From Albibacterium profundi (GTDB lineage: Bacteria; Bacteroidota; Bacteroidia; Sphingobacteriales; Sphingobacteriaceae), in contig NZ_JBBVGT010000001.1 in the NCBI RefSeq assembly GCF_042159835.1, positions 124,001 to 188,000 on the forward strand: 64,000 nucleotides of DNA, given 5' to 3'. Shown here one piece after another: positions 17,356 through 26,040 of the stretch. The notes under the pieces were generated by a model, which did not search any database, had not been told where the DNA came from, and was given only the letters and a program-made list of their open reading frames with translations. How positions within the stretch are numbered: position 1 is the stretch's first letter; every line of letters begins with the position of its first letter. Both the position numbers and the translations under genes were made by a program.

Positions 17356-18341
17356 TGCTTTAACAGAGCTTTAAATTTATTAATTGCGTGGCCGCCTAAA
17401 AGAGACTCCTCTGCTTTGGAATAACACTCACTAAACGCAGCATCTTGGTCGATCGTGTTGATAGCAATCGCTGCATTAGCCAGCACTACTTTATTCTGTG
17501 TATCAGTACCTTTACCGCTCAGAATGCGCGTAAATACTTTAGCTGCTTCCTCAACCGTTTCGCCTCCACGAATCTCATTCGGGTCGATAGCTTCGAAACC
17601 CAACTCTTTAATATCCACAATCTGCTCGGCCCTGTTTGTAATAATTTTATAATCACCTGTCAAGGATACCTCATCATAGCCATCCAATGCATGGATGACA
17701 CTGAATTGTTTATTCGTTTTCTGATAGATATAACCGTATAGTCTCGCCAACTCCAAACTGAAGACGCCCACCGATTGGTAAATCGGGTTGGCCGGATTGA
17801 TCATCGGGCCCAACATATTGAAAAATGTTTTCACTCCCAATTCTTTGCGAATCGGAGCAACATTCTTCATTGCCGGATGAAAAAGCGGGGCGTGTAAAAA
17901 GCATATATTCGCTTCATCGAGTGATCGCGATATTTCATCTTGATCATTTGAAAATTGGTAACCTAAATATTCCATTACGTTAGATGAACCGCAGCCTGAA
18001 GACACCCCATAGTTACCGTGTTTAGCCACTTTATGACCTGCGCCGGCCACAATGAATGATGCCAATGTGGAAATATTAAAGGTATTTTTTCCATCGCCAC
18101 CTGTTCCGCATAAATCAATCAGTTCGTAACCGTTATAATCTCTTTTCAAGCTTAAATCGTACATTGAATCTCTAAAACCTGCAAGTTCCTCTTCACGAAT
18201 CGATCGCATACTATAAGCCGTCATAAATGCAGCGATCTGAGACAGATTGTATTTCCCGGTTGCTATATTCGTTAAGATCTCATGAGCTTCTTTCCGACTA
18301 AAGCTGCGATGTTCGAATAAGTGATTTAATATTTTCTTCAT
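17352..18341 (-). CDS. trpD: Anthranilate phosphoribosyltransferase
   Basis: A 329-residue TrpD. The PRPP-binding loop is DLCGTGGDGKNTFNISTLA, followed by KHGNYGVSSGCGSSNVMEYL and the FFNMLGPMINPANP segment. It transfers ribose-phosphate to anthranilate. It is the first structural gene of this operon and is preceded, 9 nt upstream of its ATG, by an intrinsic terminator and a Trp-codon leader ORF. trpE, trpG and trpC, which precede or flank trpD in most Bacteroidota trp operons, are absent here. Confidence 0.96.
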   Translation of the reverse strand: MKKILNHLFEHRSFSRKEAHEILTNIATGKYNLSQIAAFMTAYSMRSIREEELAGFRDSMYDLSLKRDYNGYELIDLCGTGGDGKNTFNISTLASFIVAGAGHKVAKHGNYGVSSGCGSSNVMEYLGYQFSNDQDEISRSLDEANICFLHAPLFHPAMKNVAPIRKELGVKTFFNMLGPMINPANPIYQSVGVFSLELARLYGYIYQKTNKQFSVIHALDGYDEVSLTGDYKIITNRAEQIVDIKELGFEAIDPNEIRGGETVEEAAKVFTRILSGKGTDTQNKVVLANAAIAINTIDQDAAFSECYSKAEESLLGGHAINKFKALLKQ

Positions 18342-18350
18342 TTTATTTCC

Positions 18351-18378
18351 AAAAAAAAAGCTTGTCGTTTAGACAAGC
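18351..18378 (-). terminator. Attenuator terminator upstream of trpD
   Basis: On the minus strand a 7-bp stem GCTTGTC/GACAAGC (18378-18372 with 18366-18360), a 5-nt loop and a run of nine T (18359-18351). It lies between the leader ORF and trpD, 9 nt before the trpD start codon, the position expected of a transcription attenuator. Confidence 0.8.
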
Positions 18379-18431
18379 CTCTGTTTTTTTATTATGTAAA
18401 TATTAATATATAGAAGTCATGTCACAAGGTT

Positions 18432-18476
18432 TTATCCTTTGTGCCACCAATTAATATTTACGTTATTGTTAACCAT
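18432..18476 (-). CDS. trpL: trp leader peptide with tandem Trp codons
   Basis: A 14-codon ORF reading MVNNNVNINWWHKG then TAA, with two adjacent TGG codons (18449-18444). A partial inverted repeat, CACAAAGG (18443-18436) with CCTTGTG (18429-18423), directly follows the Trp codons, covering the stop codon. The later terminator shares the CTTGT core with this repeat, so the 3' arm ACAAG could pair with either. This is the arrangement of classical ribosome-mediated trp attenuation. The ORF is too short to judge by coding statistics; support comes from the tandem Trp codons, the promoter upstream and the terminator downstream. Confidence 0.75.
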   Translation of the reverse strand: MVNNNVNINWWHKG

Positions 18477-18492
18477 TTTTCTGTTGTTATGC

Positions 18493-18523
18493 CAAATATG
18501 AATAATAATTTCGAAACAAACAA
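18493..18523 (-). promoter_or_regulatory. Promoter of the trp leader
   Basis: On the minus strand TTG (18523-18521), a 20-nt spacer and CATATTTG (18500-18493), a 7 of 8 match to the -7 consensus TAnnTTTG. Transcription would start near 18486, about 10 nt before the leader ATG. Confidence 0.6.
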
Positions 18524-18542
18524 AAATTTCTAAAAATGGCCA

Positions 18543-18878
18543 TCACTCTACTGGTTCTACTGCCATCGTATCCGCTTCTATGGAATCCATCGTCGCACTG
18601 TCAACCGGTGTATCGTCCAGGACAGTCGCATTGTTTTCTACCGAACGAATTCCCTTAGTTTTTCTAGCGGCATTTTCGGCTACGATTCGATCTACTTCGT
18701 TTTCAAATTGTCCTGTAAAGGTAGCGACGCCGTCTTCTACAGTTACTTCAACTCCCGGAGGCAAACTCTCCGCTATTGTTTCCTGTGCTTTGGTATCTAA
18801 TTTATTTGGCGACGTGCATGCAAATAGGAACAGGCTTATAGCTGTAACTGATACCAATAAGTAGATGAGCTTTTTCAT
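18543..18878 (-). CDS. BON-domain lipoprotein
   Basis: The ATG at 18878 gives 111 residues with a clean lipoprotein signal (KKLIYLLVSVTAISLFLFAC, Cys21); an upstream ATG adds three residues. A BON domain follows (about residues 30-85: VEVTVEDGVATFTGQF, then RIVAENAARKTKGIRSVENN). The C-terminal 25 residues are acidic and low in complexity. BON proteins are thought to bind membranes or periplasmic partners, often under osmotic stress. It is divergent from the SatD-like gene. Confidence 0.85.
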   Translation of the reverse strand: MKKLIYLLVSVTAISLFLFACTSPNKLDTKAQETIAESLPPGVEVTVEDGVATFTGQFENEVDRIVAENAARKTKGIRSVENNATVLDDTPVDSATMDSIEADTMAVEPVE

Positions 18879-19050
18879 AATTTCCATTTTTTTGGTTCAC
18901 ACATTTATGTTGGTTATATGGTTGAATATACAAAAAAAGAGAATAAGTAACAATTCTATTGCAATATCCTTTGTACCGTATCATCTATACCGACGATATT
19001 TTTTATTATCACGTAAAAATTGGATATATTTACTCTATAATACTATTTCT

Positions 19051-19662
19051 ATGGTTGCGATTATAACTGGAGACATCATAAATTCGTCTAAAGTCGATAT
19101 TGACAAATGGTTGCCATTATTAAAGGCGACATTACTCCACTTTGGCAAGGCTCCCAAACAATGGGATATTTATCGCGGTGATAGTTTTCAACTAAAGGTT
19201 GACGAACCCGCAGATGCTTTAGAAGTTGCTTTGATTATAAAGGCATCCGTAAAGACACTAAAAGAACTAGACGTGCGGATGTCAATGGGCTTCGGCGACA
19301 TCACTCATGATGCATTCCGAATCACCGAATCAAACGGAACAGCATTCATCCATTCCGGCGAACGATTCGAAACGTTAAAAAAAGACAAAATAAACCTAGC
19401 TGTAAAAAGCGACTGGGAACATTTTGATCTTGATATCAATATGTTTCTCAAGCTCGCGCTACTGACGATGGACCAATGGACTGAAAACTCGGCAGAAATT
19501 GTTCGTCTAGCTCTTCTCAACCCCGACAAGTCGCAAGCCGAACTCGGCAGTCTGATTGGTATCAAACAAAATACGGTGAGCACGCGTCTAAAACGATCTG
19601 CTTTCGATGAAATTCAAGCTATGAACCTACTGTACCGTAAAAAAATAAAGGAGCTTAAATGA
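19051..19662 (+). CDS. SatD-family protein with C-terminal helix-turn-helix
   Basis: The ATG at 19051 gives 203 residues; the open frame runs upstream to 18865 but that part overlaps the divergent BON gene and is not protein-like. The N-terminus AIITGDIINSSKVD, then YRGDSFQ and MGFGDI, followed by GTAFIHSGERFE fits the SatD family. The C-terminal part SQAELGSLIGIKQNTVSTRL looks like a DNA-binding helix-turn-helix. It overlaps the DUF3307 gene by 4 nt (ATGA). SatD was named from an acid-tolerance locus of Streptococcus; its molecular role is unknown. A regulator or nucleotide sensor is a guess. Confidence 0.68.
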   Translation: MVAIITGDIINSSKVDIDKWLPLLKATLLHFGKAPKQWDIYRGDSFQLKVDEPADALEVALIIKASVKTLKELDVRMSMGFGDITHDAFRITESNGTAFIHSGERFETLKKDKINLAVKSDWEHFDLDINMFLKLALLTMDQWTENSAEIVRLALLNPDKSQAELGSLIGIKQNTVSTRLKRSAFDEIQAMNLLYRKKIKELK

Positions 19663-20384
19663 TCATTCTTATTAAACTGCTGCTCGCCCATCTATTAGGC
19701 GATTTTGTTCTGCAACCAAGCAAATGGGCTAAAGCAAAAGAAGAATTAAAGATTAAAGCCTATCAGCTGTATCTTCATATCGGCATTCATTTTATTTTGA
19801 TTTTATTATTGATTTGGGACTGGGAATTTTGGCCTTGGGCATTAATAATTGCTAGCAGTCACTTGATAATCGACAGCCTAAAGATTTATTTACAAAAGCC
19901 CGGCAACGCAAGAACACTTTTCTTCGCCGATCAACTGCTCCATCTGCTCGTCATCGTTGTAATCTGGTTTCTTTACCATCAAAACTTTCAACTATGGCTT
20001 CAATCTTTTGACGAAAACAACCTAACAAAACTTCTACTCTGGATTTCTGCTTTTGTTTTTTTAACCAAACCCCTCTCGGTTGCTATACGGATCTTCATCT
20101 CAAAATGGACTCCACATACGGAGAACAACAAGAATGATTCGCTCCAAAGTGCAGGAGAATACATAGGCTATCTCGAGCGGATTCTGATATTTATATTTAT
20201 CATTATCAACCAATTAGAGGCAGTCGGCTTTTTATTGGCAGCCAAATCGATTTTCCGTTTTGGAGATCTTACCGCATCAAAAGATCGTAAACTCACAGAA
20301 TACGTACTTATCGGCACATTGCTCAGCTTTGGTGCAGCGATATGTACGTCTCTGTTGTTTGGCTACTTACTGACCTTGCTATAA
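19659..20384 (+). CDS. DUF3307 integral membrane protein
   Basis: A 241-residue protein with about six hydrophobic segments. The N-terminal LLLAHLLGDFVLQPSKWAK is the DUF3307 hallmark (H and D in a membrane helix, followed by Q), and SSHLIIDSLKIYL carries a second conserved H-D pair. These polar residues in membrane helices suggest metal binding or membrane-embedded chemistry, but the function is unknown. It is translationally coupled to the SatD-like gene. It is convergent with the GH13 gene with 9 nt between the stops. Confidence 0.8.
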   Translation: MIILIKLLLAHLLGDFVLQPSKWAKAKEELKIKAYQLYLHIGIHFILILLLIWDWEFWPWALIIASSHLIIDSLKIYLQKPGNARTLFFADQLLHLLVIVVIWFLYHQNFQLWLQSFDENNLTKLLLWISAFVFLTKPLSVAIRIFISKWTPHTENNKNDSLQSAGEYIGYLERILIFIFIIINQLEAVGFLLAAKSIFRFGDLTASKDRKLTEYVLIGTLLSFGAAICTSLLFGYLLTLL

Positions 20385-20393
20385 ACCAGCTGT

Positions 20394-22295
20394 TTAATTT
20401 AATAGCTGATTGCTGTATAGACGATATTCACCAGCTTCTATTATTGTAGTCAACTGGCTTTCCGCAAGCACCAGTTCATTGCCACTTGCATAATCTGTCC
20501 ACCTGCCCGTTTTCATATCGATACTTATTGGTTGCTCGGTCACACCAAAATTCCCGATCAGCCATAGTTCATGATCGCCGTCTTTCAAGTGAATCGACTT
20601 AACCGCGCCACCCACATTATGAACCAAGTCGCCTCTATTAAAGATGGGGTTATTAATCTTCATCTTTATATATTTTGAAAATGAGTTCATCAGCTTAGCC
20701 CGATCTGCATTCTTCTGGTATTCCCATAGAATCGGCTTCTCACCAGTGCGACCGTTTTGATCAATGGATACATCGTAACCCAACTCACCAAATTGCCATA
20801 TCATCTTCGGTCCTGGTGCCGTCATCAAAAATGCAACAGCCATCTCCTGTCTCGCTAAAGCAGTTTTCAAATCGGTCACCCGATAAGAACCCTCTGACCT
20901 TCCCCAAGTCAGATTTTTAAACATCATGCGTTCTTCATCATGGCTCTCCATATAGGTGATCAAGTGATCAGCAGAGCTGAAGCCTCGATTTTTATAAAAC
21001 ATCCTAGACAAGTCCGAATTGTCGACCCAACCCATTGTTGCCTCGTTAAAACTATAATTCATGTTATTCCACAGCATCATCCCTTCTGCCGCTAGAGCTT
21101 TCTCTTCTTCATCCGCCGCAAAATGCTCCAGAATAACGTAGAAGCCATTGTCGTCTAACGATCTGATATAATTATTATAATCTTTCCAGATGGCGACCCT
21201 ACTTGCATCGTAAGCCGACCAGGCACCTACACCACCATCGCCAGTACCGGAATCTTTTTGGGTAAAGCCCTTTGACAGATCAAAACGGAAACCGTCAATA
21301 CGAAACTCCTCCATCCAAAATTTGATCACATTTTTCACAAAGTACTTCGTGTCCAAACTCTCATGATTAAAATCATAACCCACGTTATACGGATGTCTTG
21401 CGGTGCTGTTGAACCAAGGATTTTCAGCAGTAGGCGCTTTCGTTTGTTCATTAAAATACAGTTGCACCATCGGTGATTGCCCAAAGGAATGATTCAGAAC
21501 CATATCGATAATCACGGCGATTCCTTCATCATGGCAGCGATCAATAAATTCTTTTAGCTGATTTTTGGAACCATAATATTTATCCACCGCAAAGTAAAAT
21601 GAGGGGTTGTATCCCCAACTTAAATTGGCTTCAAACTCATTCACCGGCATCAGTTCCACGGCATTCACTCCCAGTCGCTTCAAATAACCAATCGTATCAA
21701 TTAGCGTACTGTAATAATTGCTTTCAAGAAAATCGCGGACAAGAAGCTCATAAATTACCAAGTCTTTTTTAGCAGGTCTCTTAAAATTTGAAGAAGTCCA
21801 TGAATATTCATCTTGTTCCATCTGCAGCACACTAACAATCCCTTCTGTTTTACCATCAGGATACCCTTTGTCGCCTGAATACCGTTGATCATTAATATAT
21901 CGGTCGTTCCAAGGATCCAGTATTTTCTCCGTGTAGGGGTCTGCGATCCTAATTTCGCCGTCAACCAAATATTGGTAAGCGTATTCCCGACTCGCATCTA
22001 GACCATCAACCTGAATCCACCAACGTTTCCCGTCTGGTGTCCGTGTCATTAAGCTTTCATCACTCACTGTCCAGTTATTAAAATCGCCAAGCACATGCAC
22101 CGTTTCCTTACCGGGTGCAAAAAGATTAAAAATGACCGATGAGCCATTCAATACATTCGCACCATCGACAAGTCCTTCTGGCAAATCTGCCTCTACTTGG
22201 CCGGGCTGCTCCTCGTCTGTATTCGGAACTTCCTTTTTCTGACATGAAAATACCAGAAAAAGAAATGCAGCTAGCAACATTCGTTTCGTTTTCAT
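20394..22295 (-). CDS. GH13 alpha-amylase-family lipoprotein (SusG/neopullulanase-like)
   Basis: The ATG at 22295 gives 633 residues beginning with a lipoprotein signal (MLLAAFLFLVFSCQKK, Cys18); the longer frame from 22367 runs into the MFS gene. An N-terminal CBM48/isoamylase-type domain (about 45-140, with VHVLGDFNNW) precedes the GH13 barrel. Catalytic residues are D339 in DGFRFDLSKG, E390 in VILEHF and D453 in ESHDEER. It should cleave starch or maltodextrin at the cell surface or in the periplasm. It follows the MFS gene by one nt, ending the pgmB operon. Confidence 0.88.
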   Translation of the reverse strand: MKTKRMLLAAFLFLVFSCQKKEVPNTDEEQPGQVEADLPEGLVDGANVLNGSSVIFNLFAPGKETVHVLGDFNNWTVSDESLMTRTPDGKRWWIQVDGLDASREYAYQYLVDGEIRIADPYTEKILDPWNDRYINDQRYSGDKGYPDGKTEGIVSVLQMEQDEYSWTSSNFKRPAKKDLVIYELLVRDFLESNYYSTLIDTIGYLKRLGVNAVELMPVNEFEANLSWGYNPSFYFAVDKYYGSKNQLKEFIDRCHDEGIAVIIDMVLNHSFGQSPMVQLYFNEQTKAPTAENPWFNSTARHPYNVGYDFNHESLDTKYFVKNVIKFWMEEFRIDGFRFDLSKGFTQKDSGTGDGGVGAWSAYDASRVAIWKDYNNYIRSLDDNGFYVILEHFAADEEEKALAAEGMMLWNNMNYSFNEATMGWVDNSDLSRMFYKNRGFSSADHLITYMESHDEERMMFKNLTWGRSEGSYRVTDLKTALARQEMAVAFLMTAPGPKMIWQFGELGYDVSIDQNGRTGEKPILWEYQKNADRAKLMNSFSKYIKMKINNPIFNRGDLVHNVGGAVKSIHLKDGDHELWLIGNFGVTEQPISIDMKTGRWTDYASGNELVLAESQLTTIIEAGEYRLYSNQLLN

Positions 22296-22296
22296 T

Positions 22297-23658
22297 TTAA
22301 TTTGTTTTGAATTGCGATTTTTCATCACGAACAAATAATACGGCAATGGCAGCCATGAGCATTGCAACCCCTGCTAATACAATTGCATAAATAGCCTCGC
22401 CACCAAAAAATTCCTTCACGATCCATCCACCTAAAAAACCATTGACAATCTGAGGAAAGGTTATAAAGAAGTTAAAGAGCCCCATGTAGACTCCCATTTT
22501 ATAAGGTGGAATTGAATCGGCCAGAATCGCATAGGGCATTGCGAGAATACTTCCCCATGCAAAACCCACTCCTATCATAGATACAATTAGCAGCGATGGG
22601 TCACTTATAAAAAAAACAGATATCAATCCGATTCCTCCCGCTGTCAGCGATGCCGCATGAGTAGCCTTTTGACCAATCCTTTTAGCTATCGACGGTAGCA
22701 TTAAGGCAAACAATGCAGACACACCATTGTAGATTCCAAATAGGATACCAACCCAATTGGCCGCATCTGCATATCCTAGTGATGAGGTATCAGATGCACT
22801 TAAACCATACACATGTTGGGCGATAGCCGGAGTTGAAAATACCCACATCGAGAATAATGCAAACCAAGAAAAAAACTGAACCAATCCCAGTTGTTTCATC
22901 GCTGTAGGCATTGCTGCGAAATCTTTAAAAATATGCTTTAGCCCCTTAGCGCGCTCCTCTTCTCGTACGATATCTGGATGGAAGTCGGCCAACTCTTCGT
23001 CGTTATACTCCTTCGTCTTCAGCACGGTCCACCCTAAGGCAATCAACATCACGGTGGCACCCGCATAAAATGAATAAATGACATTATCAGGGATATAACC
23101 TTCGGCTGCCGTTTTAGACACCCCAAGATATTCTGCCAACAAATAGGGTAAAGCAGAACCCAGAACCGCACCAATTCCGATCAAACAGGTTTGAATCGAA
23201 AAGCCGAGACTTCGTTGTTTACTCGACAAATTATCAGCAACCAAAGCACGAAAGGGCTCCATTGCAACATTAAAGGAGGCATCCATAATCATGAGCATAC
23301 CAGCGCCAATCATCAACGGCGGAACGGCAATAGCGAACAACTGTCCGGCGTTTGGCATTAAAATCAATGCAATAGCGGCAAATAACGCTCCCCCTAAGAT
23401 AAAGGGTCGCCGCCTTCCAAGTCGCGTCCAAGTCCGATCACTATAATGACCAACCAAGGGTTGAATAATCATCCCGGTAAGTGGGGCAGCTAACCAAAAA
23501 AGAGATAAATGCTCAATATCAGCACCGTAGGCCTGCAAAATCCGAGAAGCATTCCCGTTTTGGAGAGCAAAGCCAAACTGAATTCCCAAGAATCCGAAAC
23601 TCATATTCCATATTTGCCAAAACGACAGAAGAGGTTTTTTAACTGGTTGCTTAGTCAT
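22297..23658 (-). CDS. MFS sugar transporter, SLC45/maltose type
   Basis: A 453-residue protein with about 12 hydrophobic segments. The loop GHYSDRTWTRLGRRRPFILGG between helices 2 and 3 (split as GHYSDRTW and RLGRRRPFILGG) is typical of the SLC45/GPH-like sugar transporters. In Bacteroidota sus-type loci this gene imports maltose across the inner membrane. It sits between the maltose phosphorylase and GH13 genes in the same operon, which supports that substrate. Confidence 0.85.
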   Translation of the reverse strand: MTKQPVKKPLLSFWQIWNMSFGFLGIQFGFALQNGNASRILQAYGADIEHLSLFWLAAPLTGMIIQPLVGHYSDRTWTRLGRRRPFILGGALFAAIALILMPNAGQLFAIAVPPLMIGAGMLMIMDASFNVAMEPFRALVADNLSSKQRSLGFSIQTCLIGIGAVLGSALPYLLAEYLGVSKTAAEGYIPDNVIYSFYAGATVMLIALGWTVLKTKEYNDEELADFHPDIVREEERAKGLKHIFKDFAAMPTAMKQLGLVQFFSWFALFSMWVFSTPAIAQHVYGLSASDTSSLGYADAANWVGILFGIYNGVSALFALMLPSIAKRIGQKATHAASLTAGGIGLISVFFISDPSLLIVSMIGVGFAWGSILAMPYAILADSIPPYKMGVYMGLFNFFITFPQIVNGFLGGWIVKEFFGGEAIYAIVLAGVAMLMAAIAVLFVRDEKSQFKTN

Positions 23659-23706
23659 TGTAATTTATAGCTTGGATCCTTAATATGCTATTTTTTCCGC
23701 ATTCTC

Positions 23707-26025
23707 CTATTGTTTATTTACAATTTTAATCTGCGATGACGCCTTAACTTCATGATATCGGTTAAATGCATGTACGGACAGATCTTTCTCTGCATTCGTA
23801 TTGGATACTTTGATACCCTCGCTAGAAATCTCAACTTGGAATACGATGTCCCTAAAATTCATCATAAAGGAATAAGAATCCCATTGTTTTGGTAACATGG
23901 GCGAAAAATACACGCTGTTGCCTCTCACCCTCATTCCTGCAAAGCCTTCAACCACACTCATCCAAGTTCCCGCCATTGATGTGATGTGCAAGCCATCCTC
24001 GGTATCATTATTATAATCATCCAGATCCAAACGGGCCGTTCGGAAATATAGATCATATGCCTTGTCCTCTTTATTCAGTTTGGCAGCCAAAATAGCATGC
24101 ACACAAGGCGATAACGAGCTTTCATGTACCGTTCTACTTTCATAGAAGTCGAAATTGCGTCGAATAGTTTCCAAGTCAAATTGGTCTTCAAAAAAATAAA
24201 GACCCTGTAATACATCTGCTTGCTTAATGAAAACAGAACGAAGGATCCGATCCCAGCTCCAGTGTTGATTTAGTGGCCTGTGCTTTGAATCCAAATCGCT
24301 TACCAGCGTCTGTTCCTTATCCATAAACCCATCTTGCTGCAGAAAAATTCCCAATTCCTTGTTTTCCGGCAAATACATCCTGTCAACAATCTGTTTCCAG
24401 TCGCCCGTCTCCCTTTCAATATCCAACTGCGTACGAACCAGTATATTTTGATAATCGCTGGGAGACTCCGCTTCAAGTTCCCTTAGCACCTCCATCGTAT
24501 ACTTCATGCACCATATTGCGATGGTATTTGTGTACCAATTGTTATTTACATTGTTTTCGTATTCATTCGGACCGGTGACTCCCAAGATCACGTAGGCTTG
24601 TTTTTCCTCGCTCCAGTTGACACGCTGTTTCCAGAATCTCGCGATAGCAATCAGCACATCCATCCCGTAGTCAGCCAAATAACGTCGATCGCCTGTATAA
24701 TTCACATAGTTGTATATCGCATAGGCTATGGAGCCATTCCGATGAATTTCCTCAAAGGTAATCTCCCACTCATTATGACATTCTTCGCCATTCATCGTTA
24801 CCATCGGGTACAGTGCTGCCCCATCCGTAAATCCTAGTTTTTCACCGTTCTCAATCGCCTTTTGCAGATGATGATAACGATACAGCAACAAGTTTTTAGC
24901 AACTCGACTATCAGCTGTTCTTAGATAATAGGGTATGCAATAAGCCTCTGTATCCCAGTGAGTAGCACCACCATACTTTTCGCCGGTGAAGCCTTTAGGT
25001 CCGATATTTAGACGTGGATCCTCTCCGGTATAGGTTTGATTAAGTTGGAAGATATTGAAGCGAATCGCTTGCTGTGCTGAGATGTCACCTTTAATAACTA
25101 GATCACTTTCTGCCCATTTCTTTATCCACGCCCGTTTATGATCCATAAACAGATCGTCATAACTATTTGCTTTTGTTGATGCAAGAGCGGCTTGCGATTC
25201 ATTAAATAGATCATCTTTTGCCACATTCAACGAACTCAGCAAGGCAATAATCTTACATAGCGTGATTTCCTCTCCTTCACGCACATCTATCTGTAGTTTG
25301 TAACCAACATATTGTTCGCGGGTAAGCGACTCAGCAACAGGCTGAAACAAAGTACCATTTCTATAGGCACGATAATAAAATGCGGTCGATACGTCAAAAG
25401 CCGTCTTTTTTGTCCGCATCGTCAGGTATCGACAGTCGTCCTGTTCAACACGAGTAACCGGTTCCCAAAAATGCTCATCATAATTTGCATCTGCATTTCG
25501 TACATCACCGTCTAAGCCCAAAGACACTTCGATCGTTCCGTCAAAATTCAGAGGAGTAACTGTATATTGTACCGCAGCAAGTCGATCGTTGGCTATGCTG
25601 CAAAACCGCTGTGCATGAATCTTTACCTGTTTACCCGAAGGTAACTGCACCGATGCTTGGCGTTCTAGATAGCCCTCCTTCATATGGAGAGTCCGCTTAA
25701 AATCCAATATCTTACTAGTAGCAAGATCCAAACGCTCATCTCCCACCTTAATATCTATCTCAATCCAGTTGATTGAGTTAAGTACTTTGGCGAAGTACTC
25801 AGGGTATCCATTCTTCCACCATCCCACCTTGGTTTTGTCCGGATAGTAAACTCCCGCTACATAATTCCCTTGCAGACTTTCTCCAGAGTAAAACTCCTCG
25901 AAGTTAGCACGCTGGCCAAATCGGCCGTTTCCTAAACTAAATATACTTTCAGAGATTTTGTTGAAATCAGGATTAAAACCCTCTTCGACAATATTCCACT
26001 CATCTCCTTTTAAATATTCCTTCAT
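23707..26025 (-). CDS. mapA: Maltose phosphorylase (GH65)
   Basis: A 772-residue GH65 enzyme. The catalytic acid is E488 in VTGPNEYENN, matching the position in Lactobacillus maltose phosphorylase. Other GH65 features are the N-terminal WNIVEEGFNP, the GATHWDTEAYCIPYY segment and the phosphate-site region KQADVLQ near 600. It splits maltose with phosphate to glucose and beta-glucose-1-phosphate. The adjacent pgmB, 15 nt upstream, handles that product. Trehalose or kojibiose phosphorylase are the alternatives; the sus context favours maltose. Confidence 0.92.
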   Translation of the reverse strand: MKEYLKGDEWNIVEEGFNPDFNKISESIFSLGNGRFGQRANFEEFYSGESLQGNYVAGVYYPDKTKVGWWKNGYPEYFAKVLNSINWIEIDIKVGDERLDLATSKILDFKRTLHMKEGYLERQASVQLPSGKQVKIHAQRFCSIANDRLAAVQYTVTPLNFDGTIEVSLGLDGDVRNADANYDEHFWEPVTRVEQDDCRYLTMRTKKTAFDVSTAFYYRAYRNGTLFQPVAESLTREQYVGYKLQIDVREGEEITLCKIIALLSSLNVAKDDLFNESQAALASTKANSYDDLFMDHKRAWIKKWAESDLVIKGDISAQQAIRFNIFQLNQTYTGEDPRLNIGPKGFTGEKYGGATHWDTEAYCIPYYLRTADSRVAKNLLLYRYHHLQKAIENGEKLGFTDGAALYPMVTMNGEECHNEWEITFEEIHRNGSIAYAIYNYVNYTGDRRYLADYGMDVLIAIARFWKQRVNWSEEKQAYVILGVTGPNEYENNVNNNWYTNTIAIWCMKYTMEVLRELEAESPSDYQNILVRTQLDIERETGDWKQIVDRMYLPENKELGIFLQQDGFMDKEQTLVSDLDSKHRPLNQHWSWDRILRSVFIKQADVLQGLYFFEDQFDLETIRRNFDFYESRTVHESSLSPCVHAILAAKLNKEDKAYDLYFRTARLDLDDYNNDTEDGLHITSMAGTWMSVVEGFAGMRVRGNSVYFSPMLPKQWDSYSFMMNFRDIVFQVEISSEGIKVSNTNAEKDLSVHAFNRYHEVKASSQIKIVNKQ

Positions 26026-26040
26026 AATGATGCACTTCCT

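Noticed and set aside
18865..19050. N-terminal extension of the SatD-like frame
   Set aside because: It overlaps the divergent BON gene start, is rich in hydrophobic and aromatic residues unlike the family, and the family start ITGDI lies just after the ATG at 19051.
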